DNA of 64,000 nt. Origin: an uncultured Clostridia bacterium. GTDB lineage: Bacteria > Bacillota > Clostridia > Christensenellales > Borkfalkiaceae. Shown in pieces: positions 42,892 to 52,880 of the stretch (positions within the stretch are counted from its first letter, which is position 1; each line of letters begins with the position of its first letter). Position numbers and translations under genes: made by a program. The notes beneath the pieces were generated by a model that had not been told where the DNA came from, searched no databases, and saw nothing but the letters and a program-made list of their open reading frames with translations. The stretch lies in the NCBI GenBank assembly GCA_947624965.1, contig CANQMN010000001.1, positions 62,001 through 126,000 of the forward strand, read 5' to 3'.

Positions 42892-44511
42892 TTACTTCGC
42901 GTATTCCACGCTTCTGAATTCGCGGATGACGTTGACCTTGATCTGCCCGGGATATTCGAGCTCCGCCTCGATCTTCTTGGCGATATCCTTCGCGAGGAAG
43001 AGCGCCTTCGCGTCGTCAACCTGATCGGGCTTGACGATGACGCGCACCTCTCTGCCCGCCTGAATGGCGTAGCTCTTGTCCACGCCCGCAAAGCTCGATG
43101 CGATCTCTTCGAGTTTTTCGAGCCGCTTCACATAGCCCGCGCCCGTCTCCCTTCTCGCGCCGGGACGCGCGCCCGAGATGGCGTCCGCCGCCTGCACGAG
43201 CACGGCTTCCACGGTCTTGGGTTCCACGTCGCCGTGATGCGCCATGATGGCGTTGACGATCATCGCGTTTTCCTTATACTTCTTGGCGATGTCCGCGCCG
43301 AGCTGGATATGCGTGCCCTCCTGCTCGTGGTCCACGGCCTTGCCGATGTCGTGCAGAAGCCCCGCGCGCTTGGCGAAGTTGACGTCCAGCCCCAGCTCCT
43401 GCGCCATCAGCCCCGCGAGCTGGGCGACTTCGATGGAATGGCGATAGACGTTCTGCCCGTAGCTCGTGCGGAATTTGAGCCGTCCGAGGAGTTTGATGAT
43501 CTCGGGATGGAGCCCGAAGATGCCGACCTCGAACATCGCGTTCTCGCCCGCCGCCTTGATCTGCTGGTCGAGCTCCTTTTGCACCTTTTCCACCGTCTCC
43601 TCGATGCGGGCGGGGTGGATGCGACCGTCCGAAATGAGCTTTTCGAGCGTGAGACGGGCGACTTCCCGCCGCACGGGGTCGAAGCCCGAGAGAATGACGA
43701 CTTCGGGCGTATCGTCGATGACGAGCTCGATGCCCGTCGCGTTCTCGATGGCGCGGATGTTCCTGCCCTCGCGCCCGATGATACGTGCCTTCATGTCGTC
43801 GTTGGGAAGGGGCACGACGGAGACCGTCGTCTCCGAAGCGTGGTCGGCGGCACACCGCTGGATGGCGAGGGAGATGATGTTCTTGGCGTTGCTCTCCGCC
43901 TCGTCTTTCGCCTCCTGTTCGAGCGTGCGCACCTGCACCGCGAGATCGCGGCGCGTCTCGTCCAAGATCTCTTCCGTGAGCTGCTTTTTCGCCTCTTCCT
44001 TGGTGAGCTGGGCGATGCGCTCCAACTCCGCCGTCATGAGCTCCTGCTGATGGGAGAGCTGTTCCTGTACCTTCTGGACCTCTTCGTTCTTCTTCTGCCA
44101 GTTGTTTTTCTGCGCTTCGAGGGATTGCTCCTTGCGGGAAATTTCCGTTTCGCGTTTTTCCAGCAAGTCCTCCTGGCGACCCAAACGGGATTCGATGCGC
44201 TGCTGTTCGGCGCGCTTTTCCTTCATCTCCTGTTCAAATTCGCTTCTGCGCTTGAAATCCTGCTCCTTCGATTCTGCGATTGCTTCCCGTTTTAACTGTT
44301 TGCACTCCGTCTCCGCGTTTTTCAGCATCTCTTCGACGCGCTTGCTCGTCTCATCGAGCTTTTTCGCGGATCTTTTCTTGGAGACATTTTTGAGAACCAG
44401 CCACGTCGAGAGGACCGCTGCGGCGGCGCCGACGACGAGAGCAACGACGATGAGCCCGACTGCGAGACCGAGGCTCATATCCGAAAGGAGCAGGTTTGCC
44501 AAATTGTTCAT
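42892..44511 (-). CDS. rny: Ribonuclease Y
   Basis: Membrane-anchored endoribonuclease that starts mRNA decay. 539 residues: an N-terminal transmembrane helix (about 14-42), a long coiled coil (45-205), a KH domain ([20 protein letters not shown], about 239-258) and an HD domain with [11 protein letters not shown] and [13 protein letters not shown], later MAHHGDVEP. All parts are typical. GAGGAGG lies upstream of the ATG at 44511. Confidence 0.97.
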   Translation of the reverse strand: MNNLANLLLSDMSLGLAVGLIVVALVVGAAAAVLSTWLVLKNVSKKRSAKKLDETSKRVEEMLKNAETECKQLKREAIAESKEQDFKRRSEFEQEMKEKRAEQQRIESRLGRQEDLLEKRETEISRKEQSLEAQKNNWQKKNEEVQKVQEQLSHQQELMTAELERIAQLTKEEAKKQLTEEILDETRRDLAVQVRTLEQEAKDEAESNAKNIISLAIQRCAADHASETTVSVVPLPNDDMKARIIGREGRNIRAIENATGIELVIDDTPEVVILSGFDPVRREVARLTLEKLISDGRIHPARIEETVEKVQKELDQQIKAAGENAMFEVGIFGLHPEIIKLLGRLKFRTSYGQNVYRHSIEVAQLAGLMAQELGLDVNFAKRAGLLHDIGKAVDHEQEGTHIQLGADIAKKYKENAMIVNAIMAHHGDVEPKTVEAVLVQAADAISGARPGARRETGAGYVKRLEKLEEIASSFAGVDKSYAIQAGREVRVIVKPDQVDDAKALFLAKDIAKKIEAELEYPGQIKVNVIREFRSVEYAK

Positions 44512-44589
44512 AACAAACCTCCTCTGAATTTATTTCGACTTGTATCCTGCGCTGCCCGTATGGGCAGAATTAGGCATTGTCGTATCTTA

Positions 44590-44618
44590 ATTATACAATA
44601 TTTCGTGGTCTATGTCAA
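44590..44618 (-). promoter_or_regulatory. Sigma-A promoter of rny
   Basis: Minus-strand TTGACA (44613-44618), 17-nt spacer, TATAAT (44590-44595). The leader of about 70 nt includes a CTGCCC/GGGCAG hairpin. Confidence 0.88.
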
Positions 44619-44662
44619 CCGCTTGACGGAATTTGCGGAAAATTCGCGCCAAGAATTTTCCA

Positions 44663-44685
44663 TAAAAAAACGGGGTCTCCCCCGT
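44663..44685 (-). terminator. Rho-independent terminator of the GH1 gene
   Basis: Minus-strand stem ACGGGG/CCCCGT (44670-44685) with a GAGA loop and seven T, starting 5 nt after the stop codon. Confidence 0.85.
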
Positions 44686-44689
44686 CTTT

Positions 44690-46033
44690 TTATCCGAATA
44701 TCTCCTCGCCGTTCGTCTCGATGACTTTTTTGTAGAAGTGCGCGCTCTTTTTGGGCGTACGCTCGCGCGTTTCGGGATCGAAGTGCACGATGCCGAACTT
44801 TTTGGAAAAGCCCTCCGCCCACTCGAAATTATCGTACAGCGTCCAGTAGAAATACCCCTCCACGGGCACCTCCTGCGCCGCCCTGTGGAGCTCGCGCAGA
44901 TAGCGCTTCAAAAAGTCGATGCGGCTGTCGTCGTTTATCTCGCCGTTCAAGTCCTTCCACTCCGAGAGCGCGACGCCGTTCTCCGTGTACACCACGGGGA
45001 GCCCGTACCGCTCGTAGATGAACTTCGGTCCGTAATACATCGCTTGGGGAAGGACGTTCCAGCGCATATCCGTCTTGGGCACGGAGGGCGGGGGAACGAC
45101 GGCGACCGCCTTTCCTCCCACCTCTTTCACGAGGTCGCCCGAATAGGTGTTGAGCCCGCAGAAATCGAGCCTGCTTTTTATGATCTCCATGTCCTCCGCG
45201 GGCGGAACGAAGCCGTTTTCCGCGAACCATGCGAGATAGTCTTGGGGGTATTTTCCTTTGAGGAGCGGATCCAGCCAGAGCGCGGGGCTCCCGAAATACG
45301 CGCGGCACGCGAAGGTGTGCGCGCGGGCGGCGCCGACGTCCCCTTCGGTGAGGGGAAGCGCAGGCCAGTACGCCTGCGCCGTACCGATCTTGACGGGACG
45401 CGCGCACGTCTTGCGGATGATCTTCTCCGCCTTGCCGCAGGCGAGGAGCACGTTGTGCGCGGCGCGCGCGACGTCGCCGACGGACAGCTTCAAAAAGGGC
45501 GCGTGCTCCCCCGAATAATGACCGAGCCCCACAAAGCACTCGGGTTCGTTGATGAGGATAAAGCGGGAGACGTATTCGCCGAAAAGTTCGGCGCAGACCT
45601 TGGCGTACTTTTCAAACCAATCCGAACTTTCGGGGTTGAGCCAGCCGCCCCTTTGGTAGAGCGCATAGGGATAGTCCCAGTGGAAGAGGGTCAGCCACGG
45701 CTCGATGCCCGCCGCCTTCAATTCCCGCAAGAGGTCGAGGTAGAACTTCTTTCCCGCCTCGCTCACCCTTCCCGTTCCCGCGGGAATGAGGCGCGCCCAG
45801 TTCACGGAGAAGCGGTACGCCTTGACGCCCAACGATCTCATCAGCGCGACGTCCTCCTTCCACTTGTGATAGTGGTCGCACCCGACGCGCCCCGAGTGCC
45901 CCTCGAAGATGCGCCCCTTCGTATCGGAAGCGACGTCCCAGACGTTCAATCCCTTGTCGTCCGCGTCCGCGCCCCCTTCGATCTGGTAGGACGCCGTCGC
46001 GACGCCCCATGTGAAATTTTCATTGAATGCCAT
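44690..46033 (-). CDS. GH1 beta-glucosidase
   Basis: 447 residues, the standard GH1 length. N-terminal FTWGVATASYQIEG; acid/base Glu163 in LINEPE (typical is TFNEP); nucleophile Glu351 in YTENGVAL; YFYWTLYDNFEWAEGFSKKFG is the aglycone/substrate region. No signal peptide, so intracellular. No PTS genes are nearby and the 6-phospho-specific residues are not obvious, so a plain beta-glucosidase or related glycosidase is more likely. Weak ribosome binding site; last gene of nadE-alkD-GH1. Confidence 0.93.
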   Translation of the reverse strand: MAFNENFTWGVATASYQIEGGADADDKGLNVWDVASDTKGRIFEGHSGRVGCDHYHKWKEDVALMRSLGVKAYRFSVNWARLIPAGTGRVSEAGKKFYLDLLRELKAAGIEPWLTLFHWDYPYALYQRGGWLNPESSDWFEKYAKVCAELFGEYVSRFILINEPECFVGLGHYSGEHAPFLKLSVGDVARAAHNVLLACGKAEKIIRKTCARPVKIGTAQAYWPALPLTEGDVGAARAHTFACRAYFGSPALWLDPLLKGKYPQDYLAWFAENGFVPPAEDMEIIKSRLDFCGLNTYSGDLVKEVGGKAVAVVPPPSVPKTDMRWNVLPQAMYYGPKFIYERYGLPVVYTENGVALSEWKDLNGEINDDSRIDFLKRYLRELHRAAQEVPVEGYFYWTLYDNFEWAEGFSKKFGIVHFDPETRERTPKKSAHFYKKVIETNGEEIFG

Positions 46034-46049
46034 ATTTTTGTACCCCGCT

Positions 46050-46718
46050 TTAATTTTTCAACGTCTTTAACTCTGTTTTGCGCTCCTCGGAAAGGCGGAA
46101 ACTCTCGCATGCCTTCCGAATGGCGCGCCTTTGCGTTTGCGCGGGCAATGCGCCCGTTCTCAGAAAGGCGACGCCCTTTTCATAGTGGCGGACGAGCACT
46201 TCCGCAAGGAGCCATGCCGCCGCCATAGAGACATAATACCGGCTGTGGTCGCACCCCGCGATGCTCTCGAAGAGGAAGGGAAGATACTCCTCTTCGCAGT
46301 AGTCGCGCAAGAGTTCGACGAGGCACCACCGTGAAGTGAACGCGTGCGGCGAAAAGCGGTAGCGTTCGAGGATGCGGATAAAATCGGCGCGGTTTTGCAC
46401 GATACAGGGAGCCGAAAAGCAGTCGCAAACCGCCCAATTATCGATATGGGGTAGGATTTTCGGCAAATATTCGCAAAAGACGGGATAGGGCTGCTGCCCG
46501 AGGACGAGACACTTCAAAAAGGTCGTCTCATAGTATTCGTCGGGAAAGGAAGCCAATGTCTCCCATTCGTCCCCGTACTTTTTGGCAAGGTTGCGAAGGT
46601 GCGGCACCCGCACGCCGAACAGCGCGATTTGCGGATCGGCAAGGATCTTTGCATGAAAGGCGCGATACTTTTCATCGGCGAGCGATGCGAATTCCGCGAG
46701 AAGCTCCGGATAGGTCAT
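46050..46718 (-). CDS. DNA alkylation repair protein, AlkD-like
   Basis: 222-residue HEAT-repeat DNA glycosylase family that removes bulky or positively charged alkylated bases without base flipping. DNWAVCDCF carries a Trp-x3-Asp pair matching AlkD Trp109 and Asp113. HEAT-like helices span the protein (FLKCLVLGQQPYPVFCEYL, VSMAAAWLLAEVLVRHY). Starts 1 nt before the nadE stop region, so co-transcribed with nadE. Confidence 0.88.
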   Translation of the reverse strand: MTYPELLAEFASLADEKYRAFHAKILADPQIALFGVRVPHLRNLAKKYGDEWETLASFPDEYYETTFLKCLVLGQQPYPVFCEYLPKILPHIDNWAVCDCFSAPCIVQNRADFIRILERYRFSPHAFTSRWCLVELLRDYCEEEYLPFLFESIAGCDHSRYYVSMAAAWLLAEVLVRHYEKGVAFLRTGALPAQTQRRAIRKACESFRLSEERKTELKTLKN

Positions 46719-46719
46719 G

Positions 46720-48624
46720 TTACAGTTTTTCCGCCTCTTCCAGCCAGAGCGCGGCGGAAGCGTCCGAGGGCATCCGCCAGTCGGCGCGGGGCGAGAGCGA
46801 GACGGAACCCACTTTCACGCCGTCGGGCACGCAGTTGCGCTTGAACTGCTGGGAGAAAAACCGTTTATAGAAGTTCACGAGCCACTTTTTGAGCGTCGCG
46901 CGGTCGTACTTTTCCGCGAAGGCGCGCTCCGCGAGATAAAGCGTCTTGGCGGGATCGTCCCCGCGGCGGATCGTATGGTACAGATAGAAATCGTTCAGCT
47001 CATAGGGACCGACGAGATCCTCCGTCTTTTGCGCGATGTTCCCCTCCGCGTCGGGCGGAAGGAGCTCGGGCGAGATCTCCGTTCCGAGCACGCTTTTCAG
47101 GACGATCTCCGCCCTGCCGCCCAGCCGTTCCGCTTCGGCGAGCACGAGATATTTCACGAGCGTCTTGGGAACGGAGCAGTTGACAGCGTACATGCTCATG
47201 TGATCGCCGTTGTAAGTGCACCAGCCGAGGGAGAGCTCCGAGAGGTCCCCCGTGCCGACGACGAGCCCGCCCGTCTCGTTCGCGAGGTCCATGAGCACCA
47301 TCGTGCGGTAGCGCGCCTGCGCGTTCTCGTACGTCGCATCGGCGTCCGCGGGGTCGTGCCCGATGTCCTTGAAGTGGCGGAGCACGGTCTGCGAGATGTT
47401 CACTTGCCGCGACGAGACGCCGAGCGCCTGCACGAGCGCCGTCGCGTTGTTCTTGGTCTTTAAGGTCGTGCCGAACCCGGGCATGGAGAGGGCGAGGATG
47501 TCCGCGCGGGGCTTTCCGAGAAGGTCGAACGCGCGGCACGCCGCGAGCAGTGCGAGCGTGGAATCCAGCCCGCCCGAGACGCCGATGACCGCCGTTTTCG
47601 CACCCGTGTGCGCGATCCTGCGCGCAAACGCATGCGCCTGTATATCGAGGATGCGCGCGGCGCGCTCCTTGCGCGCCCCCTCCTCCCGCGGGACGAAGGG
47701 CAGCGGATCGACGGCGCGGAGCGCAAGGTCGCCCTCCGTGCAAAAGTCCGCGTCCGCGCTCCAATTCTTCCCGTACGTCGGGACGAATACGTTCATTCTT
47801 CTCCGCTCGGCGAGGAGGAACCCGACGTCCGCTTCCGTCTCGCAGACGGCACCCGAGAAGGGCTCGCTCTCCGCGAGACAGACGCCGTTCTCATACACCA
47901 TGCTGTTGCCCGCAAAGACCATGTCCGAGGTCGATTCGCTCTCCCCCGCGTCGCAGTAGACGTAGGCGCAGACGTTCTTGCCAGACTGCGCGGCGAGGAG
48001 TTTGTGGCGGTATTCCCGCTTGCCCACCGTCTCGTCGGAGGCGGAGAGGTTAACGACGACCGTCGCCCCGTTCGCGCAGTGCCGCGCGGAGGGCGAGACG
48101 GGCGCCCAGAGGTCCTCGCAGATCTCGCAGGCGACGATCGCGCCCGTCCGCCTCTCGCGGACGGTGAAATCGCGGCTCACGACGCGCAGGTCGCCTCCCC
48201 ATTCGACGAAGAATTCCTCCTCGGGCGCGGGCGTAAAGTAGCGCGCCTCGTAGAACTCGCCGTAATTGGGGAGATAGGTCTTGGGAACGAACCCCTTGAC
48301 CTCCCCGTTCGCGACCGCCGCGGCGCAGTTGTAGAGCTTGCCGCGCACGGAGAGCGGCAAGCCCACAAAGACGAGGATCTTTTTCCCCTCCGTGCTCCGC
48401 GCGACCGTCTTCAACGCGGAGAGGCACCCGTCGAGGAGCGTCTTTTGGAAGAAGAGGTCCCCGCAGGTGTATCCCGAAAGGGAGAGTTCGGGGAAGACGA
48501 GCAGTTCCGTCCCCTTTGCGGCTTGCGCCAGAACGATCTCGGCGATCTTTTGAGCATTGTACGCGGGGTCTGCGACCCGCAACGCGGGACTGACCGCCGC
48601 AATTTTCATAAATTGATGTTTCAT
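46720..48624 (-). CDS. nadE: Glutamine-dependent NAD+ synthetase
   Basis: Last step of NAD biosynthesis. 634 residues. The N-terminal nitrilase-type glutaminase has Glu in VFPELSLSGY, Lys in VPKTYLPNYGEF and the nucleophile Cys in ACEICEDLW. The C-terminal synthetase has the PP-loop GVSGGLDSTLAL, GTGDLSELSLGWCTYNGDH and the YELNDFYLYH tail. The start at 48624 (MKHQFMKIAA) is chosen because family members begin with that spacing, although no ribosome binding site is visible; the second ATG at 48609 is the alternative. Confidence 0.94.
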   Translation of the reverse strand: MKHQFMKIAAVSPALRVADPAYNAQKIAEIVLAQAAKGTELLVFPELSLSGYTCGDLFFQKTLLDGCLSALKTVARSTEGKKILVFVGLPLSVRGKLYNCAAAVANGEVKGFVPKTYLPNYGEFYEARYFTPAPEEEFFVEWGGDLRVVSRDFTVRERRTGAIVACEICEDLWAPVSPSARHCANGATVVVNLSASDETVGKREYRHKLLAAQSGKNVCAYVYCDAGESESTSDMVFAGNSMVYENGVCLAESEPFSGAVCETEADVGFLLAERRRMNVFVPTYGKNWSADADFCTEGDLALRAVDPLPFVPREEGARKERAARILDIQAHAFARRIAHTGAKTAVIGVSGGLDSTLALLAACRAFDLLGKPRADILALSMPGFGTTLKTKNNATALVQALGVSSRQVNISQTVLRHFKDIGHDPADADATYENAQARYRTMVLMDLANETGGLVVGTGDLSELSLGWCTYNGDHMSMYAVNCSVPKTLVKYLVLAEAERLGGRAEIVLKSVLGTEISPELLPPDAEGNIAQKTEDLVGPYELNDFYLYHTIRRGDDPAKTLYLAERAFAEKYDRATLKKWLVNFYKRFFSQQFKRNCVPDGVKVGSVSLSPRADWRMPSDASAALWLEEAEKL

Positions 48625-48807
48625 GATTCGGAAATGCGGAACTTGAAAACAAATTCGGGGGCGCCGCAAACGCCCGTCTCTCGCGAAATTTCCCTTTCGC
48701 CCGCGCGGAAAAAGCCCGCGCACTGCCATCGGAGCGGGGACGGCGGTCCATACGCCGCCCCTCTCCCGCGCCCGCTCCGCCGCCCCGGCGGACGGACGCG
48801 CAACCGC
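48625..48807. other. GC-rich gap between recA and nadE
   Basis: 183 bp with several short GC-rich inverted repeats (for example CGCGCGG/CCGCGCG around 48700-48725). No clear sigma-A promoter for nadE and no hairpin followed by a T run for recA could be identified. Confidence 0.5.
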
Positions 48808-49830
48808 TTACTCTTCCCCGCCCGCGATGTCGGCGACGGATGCGCCCTTCGCCGCAAGGCGGATCTTCTGCTCGATCTCGGCGGAAAGTTCGGGGTTGTC
48901 CTTCAAGAACTGCCGCATGCGCTCCCTGCCGTTGGCGAGCTTGTTGTCGTTATAGCTGAACCACGCGCCGCTCTTTTTGATGATATCGTATTGGATGCCG
49001 AGGTCGATGATGCACCCTTCCTGCGAGACGCCCTCGCCGTACATGATATCGAACTCCGCCTGCCGGAAGGGCGGCGCGAGCTTGTTCTTCACCACTTTCG
49101 CCTTCGTACGGTTGCCCGCCGCGCCGTCCGAATCCTTCAAGATGTCCATCTTCCGCACGTCGATGCGGATGGAGGCGTAAAATTTGAGCGCCTTGCCGCC
49201 GGGGGTAACTTCGGGATTGCCGAACATGACGCCCACCTTCTCGCGGAGCTGGTTGATGAACACGACGCACGTCTTGGACTTGTTGACGATGGCGGTGAGC
49301 TTGCGGAGCGCCTGCGACATGAGCCGCGCTTGCAGACCCACGTGGGAATCCCCCATGTCCCCCTCGATCTCCGCCTTGGGCGTGAGCGCGGCGACGGAGT
49401 CCACCACGATGATATCCACCGCCGAGGACCGCACGAGCGCATCCACGATGTCGAGCGCCTGTTCGCCCGTGTCCGGCTGGGAGACATACAGTTCGTCGAG
49501 ATTGACGCCCAAATGCTTCGCATACACGGGGTCGAGCGCGTGCTCGGCGTCCACGAACGCGGCGATGCCGCCCGCCTTCTGCGCCTCGGCGACGGCATGG
49601 AGCGCGACCGTCGTCTTGCCCGAAGACTCGGGACCGTAGATCTCGATCATCCTGCCGCGGGGAAGCCCGCCGATCCCGAGCGCGAGGTCGAGTGCGAGGC
49701 ACCCCGTGGGGATCACCTCGATGTCCGTGTGCCCCGCGGTCTCGCCGAGCTTCATGATGGCGCCCTTGCCGTACGTCTTCTCGATCTGCGCGAGAACGGC
49801 GTCCAACGCCTTGATTTTTTCTTCGTTCAT
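48808..49830 (-). CDS. recA: Recombinase RecA
   Basis: Homologous recombination and SOS coprotease. 340 residues. Walker [10 protein letters not shown] (66-74), Walker [13 protein letters not shown], loop L1 [12 protein letters not shown], loop L2 [20 protein letters not shown]. The C-terminal acidic tail is short (IAGGEE). AAAGGAG upstream. Last gene of the ftsK-rimO-pgsA-cinA-recA run; no LexA-type operator was looked for successfully at an own promoter. Confidence 0.98.
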   Translation of the reverse strand: MNEEKIKALDAVLAQIEKTYGKGAIMKLGETAGHTDIEVIPTGCLALDLALGIGGLPRGRMIEIYGPESSGKTTVALHAVAEAQKAGGIAAFVDAEHALDPVYAKHLGVNLDELYVSQPDTGEQALDIVDALVRSSAVDIIVVDSVAALTPKAEIEGDMGDSHVGLQARLMSQALRKLTAIVNKSKTCVVFINQLREKVGVMFGNPEVTPGGKALKFYASIRIDVRKMDILKDSDGAAGNRTKAKVVKNKLAPPFRQAEFDIMYGEGVSQEGCIIDLGIQYDIIKKSGAWFSYNDNKLANGRERMRQFLKDNPELSAEIEQKIRLAAKGASVADIAGGEE

Positions 49831-49851
49831 ATATCGATCTCCTTTGCGTTT

Positions 49852-50931
49852 TTACCTGATTTCTTTGAGCGCGTGGAAGAGCGCGAGATTGACGGCGGTC
49901 CTCGTCACCGTCTCCCTGTCTCCCCCGAGGCGGTAACGGAACACGCGCACGCGCTCCCGCGTGCCCACCGCAAGGAAGCACAGCCCCGCGGGCTTGTCCG
50001 TTCCGTCCGAATCGGGACCCGCGATCCCCGTCGTCGCGATCGCGATGTCGCAATTTCCCTCGCAGATGAGCCCCGCCGCCATTTCGTACGCCGTCTCGTC
50101 CGAGACCGCGCCGCGGGCTTTGAGCGTACTCTCCTTCACGCCGAGCCGCGCCGTCTTGGCACGGTTATCGTACGCGTTGATCCCCTCGTAAAACACCTCG
50201 CTCGCCCCGGGATTGGAGATGATGGCGCGCCCCACGGCGCCCGCGGTGAAACTCTCCGCCGTGGAAATTTTGAGGCGGTGCAGTTTCAACGCCTCGAAGA
50301 GACGCTGTTCCACGCTCACGTCGTCGACCGCGTAAACCCAGTCCGAGAGCTCGCGCGCGAGAAGCCCCACCGCTTCGTCCACCGCCATCTTGGGCGTCTC
50401 GGCGTCGTAAACGAGCTCGATCCTGCCGCAGCCGTACCGTTCGCCCGCGTGCAGGAAGAACTTGCCCTTGCCGCACGCTTCCGCCGCCTTCATCGCGGTG
50501 CGTATCTTGTCCGCAGGGGCGGAGACGGTGCGCAGAACGACGCGGCGGTAGCTCGTCCCCCTCCTTCTGTCCACGGCGGGGATGACCTTCTCGCGGACGA
50601 GCGCCGCGCCCTTCTCCCCCTCGGAGACGACGGCGAAGAGACACTTCTCCGTCTCGCAGAGGACGTCGTCCGAAAAAGGCTTGCCTGCCGCTTGGCTCGC
50701 CGCTTCGCGCGCCGCGGACACAAGCACGCGGTCGCACACGAGGAAGAGCCCGTCGCACGCGGCGGAAAGGCGGATGAGCGCGGCGGCGACGGCGGCGGGG
50801 TCGTCGTACGGAAGAAGGCACACTTCGTCCGCAAACACCCCGCCCGAGAGGAGCGCGTCCGTAACGGCGGGATAGTCCACCGAGGAGAGCGGATTGCGGT
50901 TGTTGTACAGGACGGCGACGGCGTATTTCAT
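49852..50931 (-). CDS. cinA: CinA-family protein with degenerate N-terminal domain
   Basis: 359 residues. The C-terminal half is a clear CinA/PncC NMN deamidase domain: ISTAESFTAGAVGRAIISNP (the usual ESCTGG has become ESFTAG) and GIAGPDSDGTDKPAGLCFLA. The N-terminal half (1-200) keeps the length of a COG1058/molybdopterin-binding-type domain, but its usual GDELLxG and DN substrate motifs are missing; it begins VAVLYNNRNPLSSVDYP. The pgsA-cinA-recA order is the standard Firmicutes context. Overlaps pgsA by ATGA; GGAGG upstream. Confidence 0.85.
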   Translation of the reverse strand: MKYAVAVLYNNRNPLSSVDYPAVTDALLSGGVFADEVCLLPYDDPAAVAAALIRLSAACDGLFLVCDRVLVSAAREAASQAAGKPFSDDVLCETEKCLFAVVSEGEKGAALVREKVIPAVDRRRGTSYRRVVLRTVSAPADKIRTAMKAAEACGKGKFFLHAGERYGCGRIELVYDAETPKMAVDEAVGLLARELSDWVYAVDDVSVEQRLFEALKLHRLKISTAESFTAGAVGRAIISNPGASEVFYEGINAYDNRAKTARLGVKESTLKARGAVSDETAYEMAAGLICEGNCDIAIATTGIAGPDSDGTDKPAGLCFLAVGTRERVRVFRYRLGGDRETVTRTAVNLALFHALKEIR

Positions 50932-51560
50932 TTTTCCGCCTCCTGCTCCGAAGCGGGCGAAGAGGGCTTCGGCTCCTCTTTGAGGACCTGCCTGTTTTTG
51001 AGGATGTAGTGCGCGCCCGAAAGGACGGTGAGCACGGTCGCGAGGAGCAAAAGCGCATACCCGACGGCACACCCCGCGATGCACCCTTCGCTTCCGAGGA
51101 AGGACATCGTAACAAGGAGCGTGGGAATGGCGATATCCTGCGTGAACGTTTTTACTTTGCCCATCTTATCGGCGGCGAGCACCAGCCCGCGCTCCACCGC
51201 GACGAGGCGGAAGCCGCTCACGATGAGCTCGCGCGCCATGATGAGCGCGATACAGACGCCCGCGACGACGATCCCCCAATCCGCAAAGCCGCCGTAGGAG
51301 AACACCGACGGACGGGTGAGCAGGAGGATAAACGCCGTTGAAACGAGCACTTTATCGGCAATGGGGTCCAAAAACTTCCCCATGTTGGTCACAAGATGAT
51401 ACTTTCTCGCAATGTATCCGTCGAGAAAATCGGTGAACGCCGCAAGGACGAACACGACGGCGGAGACGAGTTCGTGATAGGGAAACTCCACGTAGAAGAA
51501 TACGACGAACAGCGGGATCATGAAGATGCGCGCGAGCGTGATTTTGTTGGGAAGATTCAT
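50928..51560 (-). CDS. pgsA: CDP-diacylglycerol-glycerol-3-phosphate 3-phosphatidyltransferase
   Basis: Makes phosphatidylglycerolphosphate in the membrane. 210 residues, six or so helices; CDP-alcohol phosphotransferase motif D-G-x2-A-R-x8-G-x3-D-x3-D is seen as FLDGYIARKY...MGKFLDPIADK. N-terminus LPNKITLARIFMIPLF is typical. The polar C-terminal tail is slightly longer than usual. Three nt after rimO. Confidence 0.94.
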   Translation of the reverse strand: MNLPNKITLARIFMIPLFVVFFYVEFPYHELVSAVVFVLAAFTDFLDGYIARKYHLVTNMGKFLDPIADKVLVSTAFILLLTRPSVFSYGGFADWGIVVAGVCIALIMARELIVSGFRLVAVERGLVLAADKMGKVKTFTQDIAIPTLLVTMSFLGSEGCIAGCAVGYALLLLATVLTVLSGAHYILKNRQVLKEEPKPSSPASEQEAEK

Positions 51561-51563
51561 CGG

Positions 51564-52880
51564 TTACTCCTCGGTATGACCGTACAGGTCGTATGCGTCG
51601 GCGCGGTCCACCGCGATGCGGTAGCGCGCGCCCTGCGCCGCTTCGGGCGCGGTGAAATAGGTGACGCCGTCGATCTCGGGCGCCTGAAAATACGTTCTCC
51701 CCGCGAACAGCCCCTTTTCAAAGTCGAAGCCGTCGCAGATGACTTCCGCCGTCCGCCCGACGAAGCGGGCGAGCTTCTCCGCGGAAACGCGTTGCTGCAC
51801 CGCGTACAGCTCCTTCACCCGCCGCCGTTTCACCGCGGCGGGGATCTGTCCCTTCATGCGGTACGCGGGCGTGCCCTCCTCGCGGGAATAGGCGAAAACG
51901 CCGCAGTTTTCAAAGCGCGCCTCCTGCAAGAAGGCGCAGAGCGCGGCGTGCTCCTCCTCCGTCTCCGTGGGAAACCCGGAGATAAACGTCGTGCGGAGCG
52001 CAACGGACGGGATCTCCTCCCGAAGCCGCGCAATGAGTTCGAGATATTCCGCGCGGCTCCCCCGCCGCCCCATCGCCTTCAAGATCCTGTCCTCCGAATG
52101 TTGCAGAGGCAGATCGAGATATTTCACGAGCTTGGGATTTTCGCGCAGTTCCGCCGTCAGTTCCGCCGAGATCCTGTCCGGATAGCAGTACAGAAGACGG
52201 ATACTGCGGATGTTTTCGAGCGCGGATAATTTCCGAAGGAGCGGAACGAAGCGGTTTGTCCCCCCGTCCTCGCCGTAGCGCGTCGTGTCCTGCGCGACGA
52301 GCACGAGTTCCTCCGTCTCGCCGAGACGGCGCGCCTCCCGAAGAAGATCTTCCTCGGGATAGGAGCGGTACTTCCCGCGGATGGAGGGAATGAGGCAGTA
52401 TGTGCAATGGTTGGAACAGCCGTCCGCGATTTTGAGATATTTGAGGTGGGAGGGCGTCGTAACGACGCGCCCGCCCGTCTCGCCGCCCGACCCCGTGCCG
52501 ACGGCGTTCACGCGCTCCCCCGCGTACGCGCGCTCCAACGCGCCGAAGAGCGCGTCCGCGTCCTTCACGCCGAGAAAGACGTCCGCCTCCGTGAGCGCGG
52601 GAAAGAGTTCCGCGATATACTTTTGGGGGAGACAGCCCGAAAGGACGAGCTTTTCCAGTTTTCCCCTTTCGCGGTAGCCGTTGCATTCGAGCGCGGTCTC
52701 GATCGCCTCCTTGCGCGCGCTCGCGAGAAAGGCGCAGGTGTTCACGATGAGGATCTGCGCCTGCGAGATATCGTCCGTGACGGTATGCCCGCGGCGGACG
52801 ATCTCCCCGAGCAGACGTTCCCCGTCCACGCGGTTCTTGTCGCAGCCGAGAGAGATCATGCCGAACGTCTTTTTCTCCAT
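51564..52880 (-). CDS. rimO: Ribosomal protein S12 methylthiotransferase
   Basis: Radical SAM enzyme methylthiolating the S12 Asp. 438 residues. N-terminal cluster cysteines in SLGCDKNRVD, VNTCAF and SGCLPQKY; radical SAM cluster CSNHCTYC; C-terminal TRAM domain (about 372-438). The SLGCDKN signature distinguishes RimO from MiaB. The ATG shares one base with the ftsK stop (TGATG). Confidence 0.95.
   Translation of the reverse strand: MEKKTFGMISLGCDKNRVDGERLLGEIVRRGHTVTDDISQAQILIVNTCAFLASARKEAIETALECNGYRERGKLEKLVLSGCLPQKYIAELFPALTEADVFLGVKDADALFGALERAYAGERVNAVGTGSGGETGGRVVTTPSHLKYLKIADGCSNHCTYCLIPSIRGKYRSYPEEDLLREARRLGETEELVLVAQDTTRYGEDGGTNRFVPLLRKLSALENIRSIRLLYCYPDRISAELTAELRENPKLVKYLDLPLQHSEDRILKAMGRRGSRAEYLELIARLREEIPSVALRTTFISGFPTETEEEHAALCAFLQEARFENCGVFAYSREEGTPAYRMKGQIPAAVKRRRVKELYAVQQRVSAEKLARFVGRTAEVICDGFDFEKGLFAGRTYFQAPEIDGVTYFTAPEAAQGARYRIAVDRADAYDLYGHTEE

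Noticed and set aside
44690-46033. 6-phospho-beta-glucosidase assignment for the GH1 enzyme
   Set aside because: No PTS genes adjoin and the phosphate-binding residues could not be recognised, so only general GH1 function is claimed.
48625-48807. Terminator for recA or promoter for nadE in the GC-rich gap
   Set aside because: The inverted repeats are not followed by T runs, and no -10/-35 pair with acceptable spacing was found.
47608-51009. 3.4-kb open frame on the plus strand across nadE, recA and cinA
   Set aside because: It crosses three well-identified genes and their gaps on the other strand and shows no protein-like motifs.
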